Below, piece by piece: positions 25,751 to 34,908 of a DNA stretch of 64,000 bases. Positions within the stretch are counted from its first letter, which is position 1; each line of letters opens with the position of its first letter. The notes beneath the pieces are model-generated. The model saw only the letters and a program-made list of their open reading frames with translations. It made no database searches and had not been told where the DNA came from. Made by a program: the position numbers and the translations under genes. Location of the stretch: positions 294,008 to 358,007 of the forward strand of contig DASXVJ010000020.1 in NCBI GenBank assembly GCA_036504335.1, given 5' to 3'. The DNA is from Fen-183 sp036504335. Lineage in GTDB: Bacteria; Acidobacteriota; Thermoanaerobaculia; UBA5066.

Positions 25751-27325
25751 ATGGACGGCTCGCGCGCGGACCTGGAGAGCCGGGTCGCCCTGCTCGAGGG
25801 CGCGCTCGGGGACGTTCGCGCGCGCCTCGCCGCGCTCGAGGGCGGGTCGATGCCGCGGGCGGCCGCGTCCGCGGCGGCGGCGCCGGCGGACACCCTCCCG
25901 TTCACGGCTCCCGCGGCACCGTCCCCGGCTCTCCGGGCCGCGGCCGCCGCCGAAGCCGCGGACGAAGGTGCGCCGGTCGCGAGCGCGCTCACGCTCGCGG
26001 GCCGTACGTTCCTCGTCCTGGGCGGCGCGTTCCTTCTCAGGACGCTCACGGAGGCGGGCCGCGTGCCCGTCTCCGTCGGAGCGCTCCTCGGCCTCGCGTA
26101 CGCCCTCGCATGGATCGGCGTCGCGCTGCGCGACGGGGCCCGCGGCGCCCGGACGAGCGCCGTCGTCCACGGCCTGACGGCCGCGCTCGTCGCGTACCCG
26201 CTCGTCGGCGAGGCCGCGACGCGCATGGGCGCCTTTACGCCGGCGGCGGCGGCCGTCGCCGTCGCCGTCGTGACGGGGGCGCTCGTCGCCGCCGGACGGC
26301 GGGCGGATCTTTCCGTCCTCGTCTGGACCGGAATCCTCGCGGGCGCGGCGACCGCGGCCGCGCTGTTCGTCGCGACCGGCAGCATCGCCGTGTTCCTCGG
26401 GTTCCTCCTCGCTCTCTACGCGGCGGCGCTGGCGCTGCGGCGCGGACCGGGCGCCGAGGGCCTCGAGTGGCCGCCGGGCGTCGCGGCCGTCCTGTTCTTC
26501 GCGCTCGGCGCGTGGCTTTCGACGCGCGCCGAGGGGACGCCCGAGCGCTGGACCGCGCTGACCCCTGCCGGGATCGCTCTTCTCGCGGCGGCCCTCGTCG
26601 CCCTCGCGCTCCTCGGCGCCGCGCACGACGCGAAGGCGCGCGGCCTCGCGCCGACCGACGTCCTCCAGCCCGCGGCGGCCCTGACCGTCGCAGCGGGCGT
26701 CCTCTTCGGAGGGTCCGCCGTCTCCGTCCTGTGGGGGCTGCTCGGGATCGTCCTCGCCGCTCGCGCGCCGCGGGACGGGCGCGGCTGGATGGCGTGGCTC
26801 TCTGCCGGGCTCGTGACGGGCGCCGCGCTGCTCTCGGGGCTCCTGAGGCAGGTGCTCGCCGCGTTCCTCGCCGGGCCCGATGCGGCTCCGGCGGCGACGG
26901 GCCCCGCGGTTCTCGCGGCGATCGCGGCTCTCGTCGCGTTCATCGTCGCGGCGGCGGGCGCGCCGTCCGCGCCCGTGCTGAAACCCGGGCCCACCCTCGC
27001 AAGCGCGGCAATCGCGTCGGGCGCCGTCCTCGCGCTGGCCGTCGCCCTCGCGCCCTTCACGTCGGCGGCGCCCGGCCTCGCGCTCGTGCGCACGGCGCTT
27101 CTCTGCGCCGCGGCGCTCGCGGCGGCGTGGACGTCGCGGTGGCCCCGCCTGAAGACGCTTGCGCTGCTTTCGCTCCCGATCCTCGCGGCCGTGGGCCTCA
27201 AGCTCCTCTTCGAGGACCTGCGCGCGGGCAGCGCCGCGACGCTCTTCGCGGCCTTCGCGCTCTACGGCGCGACGCTGCTGCTCGTGCCGAGGCTGCTCAG
27301 GGCTGGCTCGCGACGATCGCCCTGA
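25751..27325 (+). CDS. DUF2339-like multispanning membrane protein
   Basis: A 524-residue protein with GGAGG five bases before the ATG. It begins with a short coiled-coil (DLESRVALLEGALGDVRARL), then an Ala/Pro linker, and from about residue 80 a long succession of hydrophobic helices (fifteen or more). The coiled coil plus many helices, and the ALTLAGRTFLVLGGAFLLRT entry helix, resemble the DUF2339 family, whose function is unknown. It follows the NrfD gene by 13 bases and may be co-transcribed, but nothing ties it to respiration. Its 3' end overlaps the convergent amidohydrolase by 29 bases. Confidence 0.7.
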   Translation: MDGSRADLESRVALLEGALGDVRARLAALEGGSMPRAAASAAAAPADTLPFTAPAAPSPALRAAAAAEAADEGAPVASALTLAGRTFLVLGGAFLLRTLTEAGRVPVSVGALLGLAYALAWIGVALRDGARGARTSAVVHGLTAALVAYPLVGEAATRMGAFTPAAAAVAVAVVTGALVAAGRRADLSVLVWTGILAGAATAAALFVATGSIAVFLGFLLALYAAALALRRGPGAEGLEWPPGVAAVLFFALGAWLSTRAEGTPERWTALTPAGIALLAAALVALALLGAAHDAKARGLAPTDVLQPAAALTVAAGVLFGGSAVSVLWGLLGIVLAARAPRDGRGWMAWLSAGLVTGAALLSGLLRQVLAAFLAGPDAAPAATGPAVLAAIAALVAFIVAAAGAPSAPVLKPGPTLASAAIASGAVLALAVALAPFTSAAPGLALVRTALLCAAALAAAWTSRWPRLKTLALLSLPILAAVGLKLLFEDLRAGSAATLFAAFALYGATLLLVPRLLRAGSRRSP

Positions 27326-29072
27326 GCTCGGCCTGCGTGCGAGAGACGCCGCCGCGCACGACAGCGTTCAGCTTCCTGAGGTTCGCGGCGTCGAGGAGCG
27401 GATCGGCGCCGACCAGAAGGAAGTCCGCCCGCTTGCCCCTCTCGATCGTCCCGACGTCGTCGCGGCCCATCGCGCGGGCGCCGCCCCTCGTGGACGCCAC
27501 GAGGACCTCCATCGGCGTCAGCCCGGCCGACTGCATCGCCTCCATCTCGGCGTAGACCGAGGGACCGTGCAGCGTCCCGGGGTTGCCCGCGTCCGTGCCC
27601 ATCGCGATCGGGATGCCGGCGTCGCGCACCCGCTTGAGGTTCGCGGCCGCGACGGAATTCGCGGAGGCGGCGCGCTTCTCGAAACGGCCGAGGTCCACGG
27701 GCTTCGGGAGCTCGAGGCGCGCCGTCTCGGCGAGCCGGGCCCTCGTGGACGGATCCACGCAGCCGTTCGGATCGTCGAAGGCGACGGGAGCGTGCGTCGA
27801 GAACCCCTTGGCGACGGCCACGTACCCGTCGAGGACGACGAGCGTCGGGTTGTAGATGGTCCCGTTCGCCTTCGCCAGCGTGAGGAACTCGTCGTCGACC
27901 GGCAGGTCCGTGACGCTGTGGACGAGGAGCTTCGCGCCGGCCTTCAGCGCGACCTTCGCCTCGGCGAGGCCGGTCGCGTGGACGATGAGAGGGAGGCCGC
28001 GCTTCTTCGCCTCTGCGCCCGCCGCGAGGACGGCGGGCTCCGTGGCCGTCACGGTCAGGTCCGGCCGCACGAGGTACCAGACCTTCACGGCCTTCGCGCC
28101 GCGGGAAGCGAGGTACGCCACGCCCGCCTTCGCGGATTCGGCGTCCTTGAGCAGGAGGAACTGCCGCTCGCCGGGCAGCGTCACCCAGTGATCGACCGTC
28201 GAGAGGAGCGGCCCGGCCGCCGTGACGCGCGGCGCGAGGGAGTCGCTTTCGGCGCGGGCCGGGAGGTCGAGCGACCAGGCGTACCCGCCGACGTCGAAGA
28301 CCGACGTGACACCGGAGCACACGTAGGACCGGAAGAAGCGCTCGGGCCGCATGCGCAGCTCGCGCTGGGTCTCCTCGTAGGGGTGCGCGGCGCGCACGTC
28401 GAACGCGTCGGGGCGGCCGTCGCCGAAGCCCGTCTGGGCGAAGTGGACGTGGGCGTCCACGAGGCCGGGCACGATCCACGAGCCCTTCGCATCGGTCACG
28501 GCCGCGCCGTCGGGCACGGGGCACGCGGAGGCCGGCCCCGCGCAGTCGATGCGCCCGTTCCGCACGAGGACGACGGCGTTCGCCACCGCGGGCGCGCCGG
28601 TTCCGTCCACGAGCGTCGCGCCCGTGTAGGCGCGCGGCGGCGGCGGCGTGCCGGCCGGAGCCTCCCACGCCGAGGTCACGGCGATGCGCCAGCCCTTCTG
28701 AGTCTCCAGGAAGAGGCGCTCGGAGAGGCCGGAGTGCTCCTCGGCGCCGTAGCGCACCCGGTAGCGGTACGTGCCGTAGACGACGCCGGGGGAGACGGCG
28801 ACGAACTGAAGGTCGGAAGATTCGAGAACGTCGGGCCACTTTTCGCCCGCCTGCTTCGCGAAGTCCTCGTACCCGAGCACCGGCCCCTCCAGCGTCGTCC
28901 GGACGAGGCCCTTCCCGTCCAGGTAGCACGCGAGGTACGCCGCCTTGTCGCGTGCGCGAATCGCCGCGAGGTTCTTCTCGAAGAGCGCCTTCGCGTCGTC
29001 GACGTCGGAGGCGATCGCCGCTGAAGACACGCAGACCAACGCCGCGCAGACGAGCGAACGGAGAGCCTTCAT
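27297..29072 (-). CDS. Secreted amidohydrolase with N-terminal NTF2-like domain
   Basis: A 591-residue protein with signal peptide MKALRSLVCAALVCVSSAAI. Residues about 22-150 resemble a SnoaL/DUF4440 (NTF2-like) domain. The rest is an amidohydrolase of the imidazolonepropionase/prolidase-like group: the first metal motif is DAHVHFAQ, further ligands are in IVHATGLAE and LLVHSVTDLP, and the catalytic Asp is in IAMGTDAGNPG. Such enzymes hydrolyse C-N bonds of peptides or cyclic amides. The gene overlaps the convergent DUF2339 gene at its 3' end. A dispersed-repeat copy (29085-29112) lies directly in its upstream region, which might hold part of its promoter or leader. Confidence 0.85.
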   Translation of the reverse strand: MKALRSLVCAALVCVSSAAIASDVDDAKALFEKNLAAIRARDKAAYLACYLDGKGLVRTTLEGPVLGYEDFAKQAGEKWPDVLESSDLQFVAVSPGVVYGTYRYRVRYGAEEHSGLSERLFLETQKGWRIAVTSAWEAPAGTPPPPRAYTGATLVDGTGAPAVANAVVLVRNGRIDCAGPASACPVPDGAAVTDAKGSWIVPGLVDAHVHFAQTGFGDGRPDAFDVRAAHPYEETQRELRMRPERFFRSYVCSGVTSVFDVGGYAWSLDLPARAESDSLAPRVTAAGPLLSTVDHWVTLPGERQFLLLKDAESAKAGVAYLASRGAKAVKVWYLVRPDLTVTATEPAVLAAGAEAKKRGLPLIVHATGLAEAKVALKAGAKLLVHSVTDLPVDDEFLTLAKANGTIYNPTLVVLDGYVAVAKGFSTHAPVAFDDPNGCVDPSTRARLAETARLELPKPVDLGRFEKRAASANSVAAANLKRVRDAGIPIAMGTDAGNPGTLHGPSVYAEMEAMQSAGLTPMEVLVASTRGGARAMGRDDVGTIERGKRADFLLVGADPLLDAANLRKLNAVVRGGVSRTQAELRAIVASQP

Positions 29073-29084
29073 GACAGGGATTAT

Positions 29085-29112
29085 TGAAGATTTCTCAGAA
29101 GGGTGAGTGAGG
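29085..29112 (+). repeat. Dispersed purine-rich repeat, copy 6
   Basis: AAGATTTCTCAGAAGGG then TGAGTGAGG in the 53-base gap between the CTERM protein gene and the amidohydrolase gene, occupying the upstream region of the latter. Confidence 0.7.
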
Positions 29113-29125
29113 TCGCCGCTGCATG

Positions 29126-31288
29126 TCAGGCTCCTCTCTTCAGGAGCGTCAAGGCGGCTCCCACGAGGGCGAGCCCGAGGAAGGCGAGCATCCCCTCGGA
29201 AAGCGTCGGGACGTTGTTGGACGCCGGGCCGCCCGGCGCCGGCGTGGGCGTCGGGGTCGGCACCGGCGTGGGTGTCGGGGTAGAGCCCGGCGTCGGCGTC
29301 AGCGTGGGAGACGGTGTCGGCGTGGGCGTGGGCGTGGGGCCGGCGCCGGCGACCAGGCAGGCGGAGAACTCCGACGTGTTGCCCGCGGGGTCCGTCGCCG
29401 TCGTCGTGATCACGGTCTCGCCGGCGCCGATCGGAAGCGAGACGCTGAAGCTGCCGTTGCACGTCACGTCCGTCGTGACTGTCGCGGAGCCGAGATAGGT
29501 GCGCCCGGGGCCGAATCCGAAGGAGTTGCACGCCGGGCTCGAGAAAACGTCGACCTGGAACGTCGTGGACGCGGCCGCGTTCAGCGTTCCCGTCACCGTG
29601 ACGCTTCCCGCGGTGATCGCCGCGCCCGTGAGGACGGGATAGTTCTGGAGAAGGTTCGGACCCGTGTCGGCGTCGCACGCGTCGTTGGCCGTCGGAAACG
29701 TACTCTTGAGGCTGATCGGAAACCCGCCGGCGCCGGACATCGCGATCGAGTTCCCGCGGATCGCGGCCCGAGCCGTCGTCCCGCGGACGGCGACTCCCGT
29801 CTGGGAGGCGCCGATCAGGATCCGGTTCGCCTGGCCGGGAGCGACCCCTCCGAGCGTGGCCTGCGTCGCCGCGAACCCCTGTGTCACGTCCACGCCGAAG
29901 CCGCCGTTCGTCAGGGGGGTGACGCCGTCGATCTGCGTGCCGATCAGGTTGCCGAGGATCGTGGCCGTGGCGTCCGAGACGAGGATTCCGCCGTTGAGGT
30001 TCGCGGCGATGAGATTCCCGGCCCCGGCGGCCGCGCCGCCGATCGTCGCCGCTCCGTTCTGCAGGAGGATCCCGTTCCCTTGGTTCGGGCGGCCGACCGT
30101 TCCCGTGACGTCCGTCCCGATGAAGTTTCCGAGCACCGTCGTCGTGGCAGGGCCGTTCAGGAGGATCCCCTGCGCCGAGTTCGTCGACGACGAGACGATG
30201 TTGCGGGCGGCCGCCGTCGCGCCGCCGATCAGCACGGGTCCCATCGTGGCCGACGCATTTTTGAGGACGGCGATGCCGTCGCCCGCGTTGGGCAGCGCGT
30301 TGACGCCGGTCGCGTCGAGGCCGACGATGTTGCCCTGGATCGTGGCGCCCCCGAGGGTCCCGCCGCCTCCGCCGAGATCGATCCGGATCCCGTTCAGGAG
30401 GTTGCCCGAGACGAGGTTGCCGGCGCCAGCTGTCGTGCCTCCGATCGTGACGGTCCCGAGGACGTCGCCCGTGCCCGCGATCGCGACGACGCCGTAGTTG
30501 GACGTGATCGCGGCCGTCCCCGAGGCGTTCGTCCCGAGGTAATTACCCTGGATCACGGCGCTCGGGACGACTCCGAAGAGGCTCTGGACGTTGATGTTCG
30601 CGCTGTTGCCGGAGATGACGTTGCGCTCCGACGGCGCCGTTCCTCCGACGAGCACGTTGACCGCCCCGACGTAGACGCCGTAGATCGAGCCCGGGCCAGC
30701 GGCGGTGCCTGCGGCGTTCGTGCCGAGGAAGTTTCCCTGCACCTTGGAGTTGTCGCCGAGGACCAGGATGAGCGCCAAGCCGGGGGCACGCCGTATGGCG
30801 AGGCCCTGTACGACTGATCCCGGCGCGGTGGCGTTGATCGTGAGTCCTCCGCTCGCGAGGTTGTTGAAGTCGATCTCGACGAGGAGGACGGCGTTGTCGC
30901 CGACGGCGAGGGTGTTGGCGCTGGAAAGAGGCTGGGAATAGCCGTTGATGAAGAGGGGTTCGGTGATGGCCGGAAACCCCAGGACCGCCGTAATGGTCTG
31001 CACGCCGGCACCGGGAATCGCGAAGGCGATCGTGTCGAGCCCCGGGGCGCCCGCCGCGCACTCACCCGCCGCGGCACCCGAGGCCGTGTTCGTGTTCGCG
31101 GCCGTGATCGCCTCGCGAAGCGTGCAGGCCCCGTCGTTGGCGGCCGTGTCGGCCGTGCTGTTCACCGTGATCGTGGCCGCTCGGGCCGCCGCGGGGACGA
31201 GCAGCAGCGCGACGCAGGCAATCGCCCACCAGGCGGCAAAGCTCTCGTGGGATTTCCGCGTCTCGGACGTACGCTGCAGAACCGGCAT
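29126..31288 (-). CDS. Surface beta-helix protein with CSLREA-like N-terminus and IPTL-CTERM sorting signal
   Basis: A 720-residue secreted protein starting at ATG 31288 (GGGAGGG upstream). After a signal peptide ending VPAAARA comes NSTADTAANDGACTLREAIT, the CSLREA-type motif. The body is a long right-handed parallel beta-helix with repeated segments such as GNFIGTDVTGT, GNIVGLDATG and GNYLGTNASGT, roughly every 40-60 residues. A Pro/Thr linker (TPTPTPVPTPTPTP) precedes NNVPTLSEGMLAFLGLALVG and a basic end (LLKRGA), which is an IPTL-CTERM signal processed by an exosortase-like enzyme. It is likely displayed on, or released from, the outer surface. No exosortase gene is in the window. Confidence 0.85.
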   Translation of the reverse strand: MPVLQRTSETRKSHESFAAWWAIACVALLLVPAAARAATITVNSTADTAANDGACTLREAITAANTNTASGAAAGECAAGAPGLDTIAFAIPGAGVQTITAVLGFPAITEPLFINGYSQPLSSANTLAVGDNAVLLVEIDFNNLASGGLTINATAPGSVVQGLAIRRAPGLALILVLGDNSKVQGNFLGTNAAGTAAGPGSIYGVYVGAVNVLVGGTAPSERNVISGNSANINVQSLFGVVPSAVIQGNYLGTNASGTAAITSNYGVVAIAGTGDVLGTVTIGGTTAGAGNLVSGNLLNGIRIDLGGGGGTLGGATIQGNIVGLDATGVNALPNAGDGIAVLKNASATMGPVLIGGATAAARNIVSSSTNSAQGILLNGPATTTVLGNFIGTDVTGTVGRPNQGNGILLQNGAATIGGAAAGAGNLIAANLNGGILVSDATATILGNLIGTQIDGVTPLTNGGFGVDVTQGFAATQATLGGVAPGQANRILIGASQTGVAVRGTTARAAIRGNSIAMSGAGGFPISLKSTFPTANDACDADTGPNLLQNYPVLTGAAITAGSVTVTGTLNAAASTTFQVDVFSSPACNSFGFGPGRTYLGSATVTTDVTCNGSFSVSLPIGAGETVITTTATDPAGNTSEFSACLVAGAGPTPTPTPTPSPTLTPTPGSTPTPTPVPTPTPTPAPGGPASNNVPTLSEGMLAFLGLALVGAALTLLKRGA

Positions 31289-31394
31289 GTGCCCTCCCGC
31301 CGTTGCTGTTTGGTTTCGCAACAGTGTGGGGCGCACCTTAGTCTCATTTGCTCAGGGCGTACAGGAAAAACACCTGCGCAGCGGCGCAGCCGCG

Positions 31395-33206
31395 CTAACG
31401 CACCGCCGCCTTCTGAACGCCCTCCCCCCTCTTCGCGAGGCCCGGGATCGTGATGGGCAGATGGCCCTCGATGGCGGCCTCGCCGAACAGCGCCCGGGCG
31501 GCAGCCGCCTGGACGACGTCCTGCGAGCCCCACGCGCACATGTACGTCGGGAGGTCGGGGAAGTCGCGCAGGAGGTACGGGCTGCCGAACGCGACGGCGA
31601 CGACGGGCTTTCCCGACGCGAGGAGCGCGGGGATCAGGGACTTCGCCGCGTCAGGGATCACGAACTTGCCCTGCCCGGAGCGCGCGCGCACGAAGAGCGA
31701 CAGGAGGACCGCGTCGGCGTCCTTCGCGGCCTCTGCGGCGGCCTTCGCCTCCCCGGGCGTCGAGCGCGTGTCGAGGCGCACGCTCTTCACGCCGGGGACG
31801 CGAGCCCTGACCTCCTTGTCGAAGGCCCCGGCCGGCCCGTTCAGCGTGGGCTCGTCGGCGACGACGAGGGAGAGGAGCTTCGCATCCTTGCGAATGGGGA
31901 GGACGCCCGGTTTCTCCCGCACGAGCGTCATCGAGCGGCGCGCGATCTCGGCATCGAGCTCCTCGTGCGGGCGCGTCCCGACGACATTCGCGATCCTCCC
32001 GACGAACGGGACGCCCTTGTCGTAGAGGTTCAGGCGCTTCTTGACGTCGAGGACGCGCTTGACGCTCTCGTCGATCCGCGCCTCGGTGATCCGGCCCGAC
32101 TTCGTTGCGGCGATGACGGCCTTGATGGCCGCATCGGTGTCGCTCGACATGAGAACCTGGTCCGAGCCCGCGAGGATCGCGAGAATCGCGGCCTCGCCCG
32201 GCTCGTAGTGAGAGGTGATGCCGCCCATCCGCATCGCGTCGGTCACGACGAGGCCGGTGAAGCCGAGCTCCTTCCGGAGGATCCCGGTGACGATCGGCGC
32301 CGACACCACGGCCGGCACGGAACCCTTTTCGACCTCGAAGGTCTCGCCGATCACGTCGACGGGCTTGACGGGATGCGCGAGGGTCGGCGCCGGCGTCGCG
32401 TCCACGGAGGGGACCGACACGTGGGCGATCATGACGGACTCGGCGCCCGCCTTGATCCCGGCGCGGAACGGGACGAGCTCGACGGCGGCGAGGCGCGCCC
32501 GGTCGCCGGTCACGATCGCGAGCGACCGGTGCGAGTCCTGGGCCGTGTCCCCGTGGCCGGGGAAGTGCTTGAGCGTCGCCAGGACGTTGCCGGACTGGAG
32601 GCCGTGGACCGTCGCGACGACATACCGCGCGACGTCGGCGGGGTCCTCGCCGAAGCTCCTGACGTTGATGACCGGGTTGTCGGGATTCACGTTCACGTCG
32701 GCGACGGGCGCGTAGACCTGTCCGATGCCGATCGCGCGCGCCTCCTCGGCGGTCGCCCGTCCGCGGCGCTCGGCGAGAGACGGGTCGCCGGTCGCGGCGA
32801 TCGCCATCGCCCACGGGCCGTACGTCGTGTCCTCGAAGCGCATGCCGGAGCCGGCCTCGAGGTCGGCCGAGACGAGGAGCGGGGTCCGGGCCAGTTCCTG
32901 CAGCTTCTGGACCAGGACGGCCGCGCCGTAGACGCTCGAGCGGGAGAGCATGACACCGCCGACGCGGTTGTCGACGACGTGGTGCCTCAGCGCCTGGAAC
33001 GCCTCGGAGTCCTCGCTCATGAAGACGCCGTTCGCCGGGACGGCGAAGAGCTGGCCGACCTTCTCCTCGAGCGGCATCGAGAGCGCGCGCGGCGGCTCGG
33101 GCTGCAGCTGCCCGAAGTCGATCGTCTGCGCCGGGAACGGGTTCGCTCCGCAGGCGGCGAGCAGCGACGCGAGGAGGACGGCGGCGGTCGGGGCGATTCG
33201 GCGCAT
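31395..33206 (-). CDS. Lipoprotein glycoside hydrolase family 3 (beta-N-acetylhexosaminidase, NagZ-like)
   Basis: A 603-residue protein with lipoprotein signal MRRIAPTAAVLLASLLAAC, the Cys being lipidated. The GH3 domain carries LATLKHFPGHGDTAQDSHRS, the flexible loop with the catalytic His of GH3 beta-N-acetylglucosaminidases, and the nucleophile Asp in GLVVTDAMRMGGI. A C-terminal alpha/beta sandwich follows. It probably removes N-acetylglucosamine from peptidoglycan fragments in the periplasm; unlike cytoplasmic NagZ it is longer and exported. It is 11 bases downstream of lysA, so wall precursor synthesis and wall turnover genes are co-transcribed. Confidence 0.9.
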   Translation of the reverse strand: MRRIAPTAAVLLASLLAACGANPFPAQTIDFGQLQPEPPRALSMPLEEKVGQLFAVPANGVFMSEDSEAFQALRHHVVDNRVGGVMLSRSSVYGAAVLVQKLQELARTPLLVSADLEAGSGMRFEDTTYGPWAMAIAATGDPSLAERRGRATAEEARAIGIGQVYAPVADVNVNPDNPVINVRSFGEDPADVARYVVATVHGLQSGNVLATLKHFPGHGDTAQDSHRSLAIVTGDRARLAAVELVPFRAGIKAGAESVMIAHVSVPSVDATPAPTLAHPVKPVDVIGETFEVEKGSVPAVVSAPIVTGILRKELGFTGLVVTDAMRMGGITSHYEPGEAAILAILAGSDQVLMSSDTDAAIKAVIAATKSGRITEARIDESVKRVLDVKKRLNLYDKGVPFVGRIANVVGTRPHEELDAEIARRSMTLVREKPGVLPIRKDAKLLSLVVADEPTLNGPAGAFDKEVRARVPGVKSVRLDTRSTPGEAKAAAEAAKDADAVLLSLFVRARSGQGKFVIPDAAKSLIPALLASGKPVVAVAFGSPYLLRDFPDLPTYMCAWGSQDVVQAAAARALFGEAAIEGHLPITIPGLAKRGEGVQKAAVR

Positions 33207-33217
33207 GGAGACCTCGT

Positions 33218-34522
33218 TCAACCCGGGACTTCGTCCCGGAAGAGACCGTCGTACGTTCCGCGCCGGCGGATGAGGGCGCCTGCGTCTCCGTCGACGAGGA
33301 CCTCGGCCGGAAGCGGCCGGGCGTTGTAGACGGACGCCATCGCGAAACCGTAGGCGCCGGCGTCGAGGAAGACGACGTGGTCCCCGGCCTTCGGGAGGGG
33401 CAGCGTGCGCTCCTCGGCGAGGATGTCGCCTGTCTCGCAGACGTCGCCCGCGACGTCGAGGAGGCGCGGGACGCCCGGGGCCGCGGCGACGACGCGCGCG
33501 CGGTGGTACGCGCCGTAGAGGGCCGGGCGGAGGAGCGTGTTCGAGCCCGCGTCGACGTTCACGAACGTCTTCAGCGGCGTCGTCTTGACGGTGTTCACGC
33601 GCGTGACGAGAAAGCCCGACGGCGCGACGAGGGAGCGCCCCGGCTCGAGCCAGAGCGCGGGCTCGTAGCCCGCCGCCGCCACGCCTTCCCTCCAGATGGG
33701 CTCGAGCGCGGCCGCGAGCGTCTCGGGGCTCATGACGGTCTCGCCGTCCCGGTACGGGACGCCGATGCCGCCGCCGAGGTCGACGAAGTCGAGGACGATC
33801 CCGAGCGTTTCCTTCAGCTCCTTCGCGAACGCGAGCATCTTCAACGCCGTCTTCTCGTAGCCGGCCGTGTCCGCGATCTGCGAGCCGATGTGGCAGTGGA
33901 TGCCCGCGATCGCGACGCCGGGCAGCTCCTTCGCGCGCGCGTACGCGGCGAGCGCGTCGCCCCCGTCGAGGTGGACGCCGAACTTCGACTCCGGGATGCC
34001 GGTGTTGATGTGGTGGAGCGTGTCCGGGTCGACGCCGGGGTTGAGCCGGAAGGAGAGCCGCACGGTGCGGCCCGCCCTCACGGCGGCCGCGGACGCCTGC
34101 TCGAGCTCGTCGCGCGAGTCGGCGTTGAGGATGGCGCCGAGCTCGATCGTCTCCGCGATCTCGTCGGGCGTCTTCGAGGAGCTCGTGAAGAGGACGTCGG
34201 CGCCGCTCCACCCGGCGCGCAGCGCGGTCAGGATCTCGCCGAGCGAGACGACCTCGGGGAACGCGCCCTCGGCGCGCAGGATGCGGCCGATCGCGACGCT
34301 GCCGTTCGCCTTGAGGGCGTAGTGGAGCCGGAGCTTCGGAAAGCGCGGCGCGAACGCGCCCTTCAGCGCGCGGAACGCCCCCCGAATTTGGGCGGCGTCG
34401 TAGACGTAGAGCGGCGTGCCGAACTCTCCGGCGAGGCGGGCGACGGCGGAGAGGGCGGCGGGGTCGGACGCGCGGCCGTCGCGCAGGGCCTGGAGGCCCT
34501 CGTGGAGAGTGGGCGAAGGCAT
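33218..34522 (-). CDS. lysA: Diaminopimelate decarboxylase
   Basis: A 434-residue PLP enzyme converting meso-diaminopimelate to lysine in the cytoplasm. The PLP-binding Lys is in LHYALKANGS, the phosphate-binding glycine segment in DLGGGIGVPYRDGE, and the active-site Cys/Asp motif in GDVCETGDILAEER. Length and motif order are those of bacterial LysA. A related carboxynorspermidine or ornithine decarboxylase is less likely because the CETGD motif and EPGRSLVAPSG segment are LysA-like. It is followed closely by the GH3 lipoprotein and is divergent from the STAS gene. Confidence 0.93.
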   Translation of the reverse strand: MPSPTLHEGLQALRDGRASDPAALSAVARLAGEFGTPLYVYDAAQIRGAFRALKGAFAPRFPKLRLHYALKANGSVAIGRILRAEGAFPEVVSLGEILTALRAGWSGADVLFTSSSKTPDEIAETIELGAILNADSRDELEQASAAAVRAGRTVRLSFRLNPGVDPDTLHHINTGIPESKFGVHLDGGDALAAYARAKELPGVAIAGIHCHIGSQIADTAGYEKTALKMLAFAKELKETLGIVLDFVDLGGGIGVPYRDGETVMSPETLAAALEPIWREGVAAAGYEPALWLEPGRSLVAPSGFLVTRVNTVKTTPLKTFVNVDAGSNTLLRPALYGAYHRARVVAAAPGVPRLLDVAGDVCETGDILAEERTLPLPKAGDHVVFLDAGAYGFAMASVYNARPLPAEVLVDGDAGALIRRRGTYDGLFRDEVPG

Positions 34523-34560
34523 GAGGGCCCGATTCTGCCACCCCCTGCGTTCGCGGTACG

Positions 34561-34908
34561 ATGTGCGCGATGCACGTGGAAGTCCGCAAAGTCGGAGACG
34601 TCGTGATCGTCGACCTCAAGGGGCGGCTCCTCGCCGGCGTGGGCGACGAGATCCTGCGGAACGTCGTGAACGAGCTCCTCGCCGAGGGCTGGAAGAAGAT
34701 TCTCCTCAACCTCTCCGGCGTGACCGTGATCGACAGCTCCGGCACCGGCGAGCTCGTCGCGAGCCTGAAGATCTGCGGGAAGTTCGACGCGAGCCTGAAG
34801 CTCCTGAACCTGCACGAGCGGGTGCGCAAGAGCCTCCACCTCTCCGAGATCCTGCCGGTCTTCGAGGTCTTCGACGACGAGACGTCGGCACTCCAGCACT
34901 ACGCCTAG
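34561..34908 (+). CDS. STAS-domain anti-sigma factor antagonist-like protein
   Basis: A 115-residue protein (106-115 depending on start; ATG 34570 gives MHVEVRKVGDVVI) comprising one STAS domain. The segment LLNLSGVTVIDSSGTGELV contains the serine that partner kinases phosphorylate in SpoIIAA/RsbV-type antagonists. It may regulate a sigma factor or act as a signalling module; no RsbW-like kinase gene is adjacent. Its stop codon and that of the convergent SDR gene overlap on the palindrome CTAG. Confidence 0.85.
   Translation: MCAMHVEVRKVGDVVIVDLKGRLLAGVGDEILRNVVNELLAEGWKKILLNLSGVTVIDSSGTGELVASLKICGKFDASLKLLNLHERVRKSLHLSEILPVFEVFDDETSALQHYA

Noticed and set aside
29220..29345. Tandem GTC/GGC-rich repeats that look like a small array
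   Set aside because: They are the coding sequence of the Pro/Thr linker of the CTERM protein; there are no spacers and no CRISPR.
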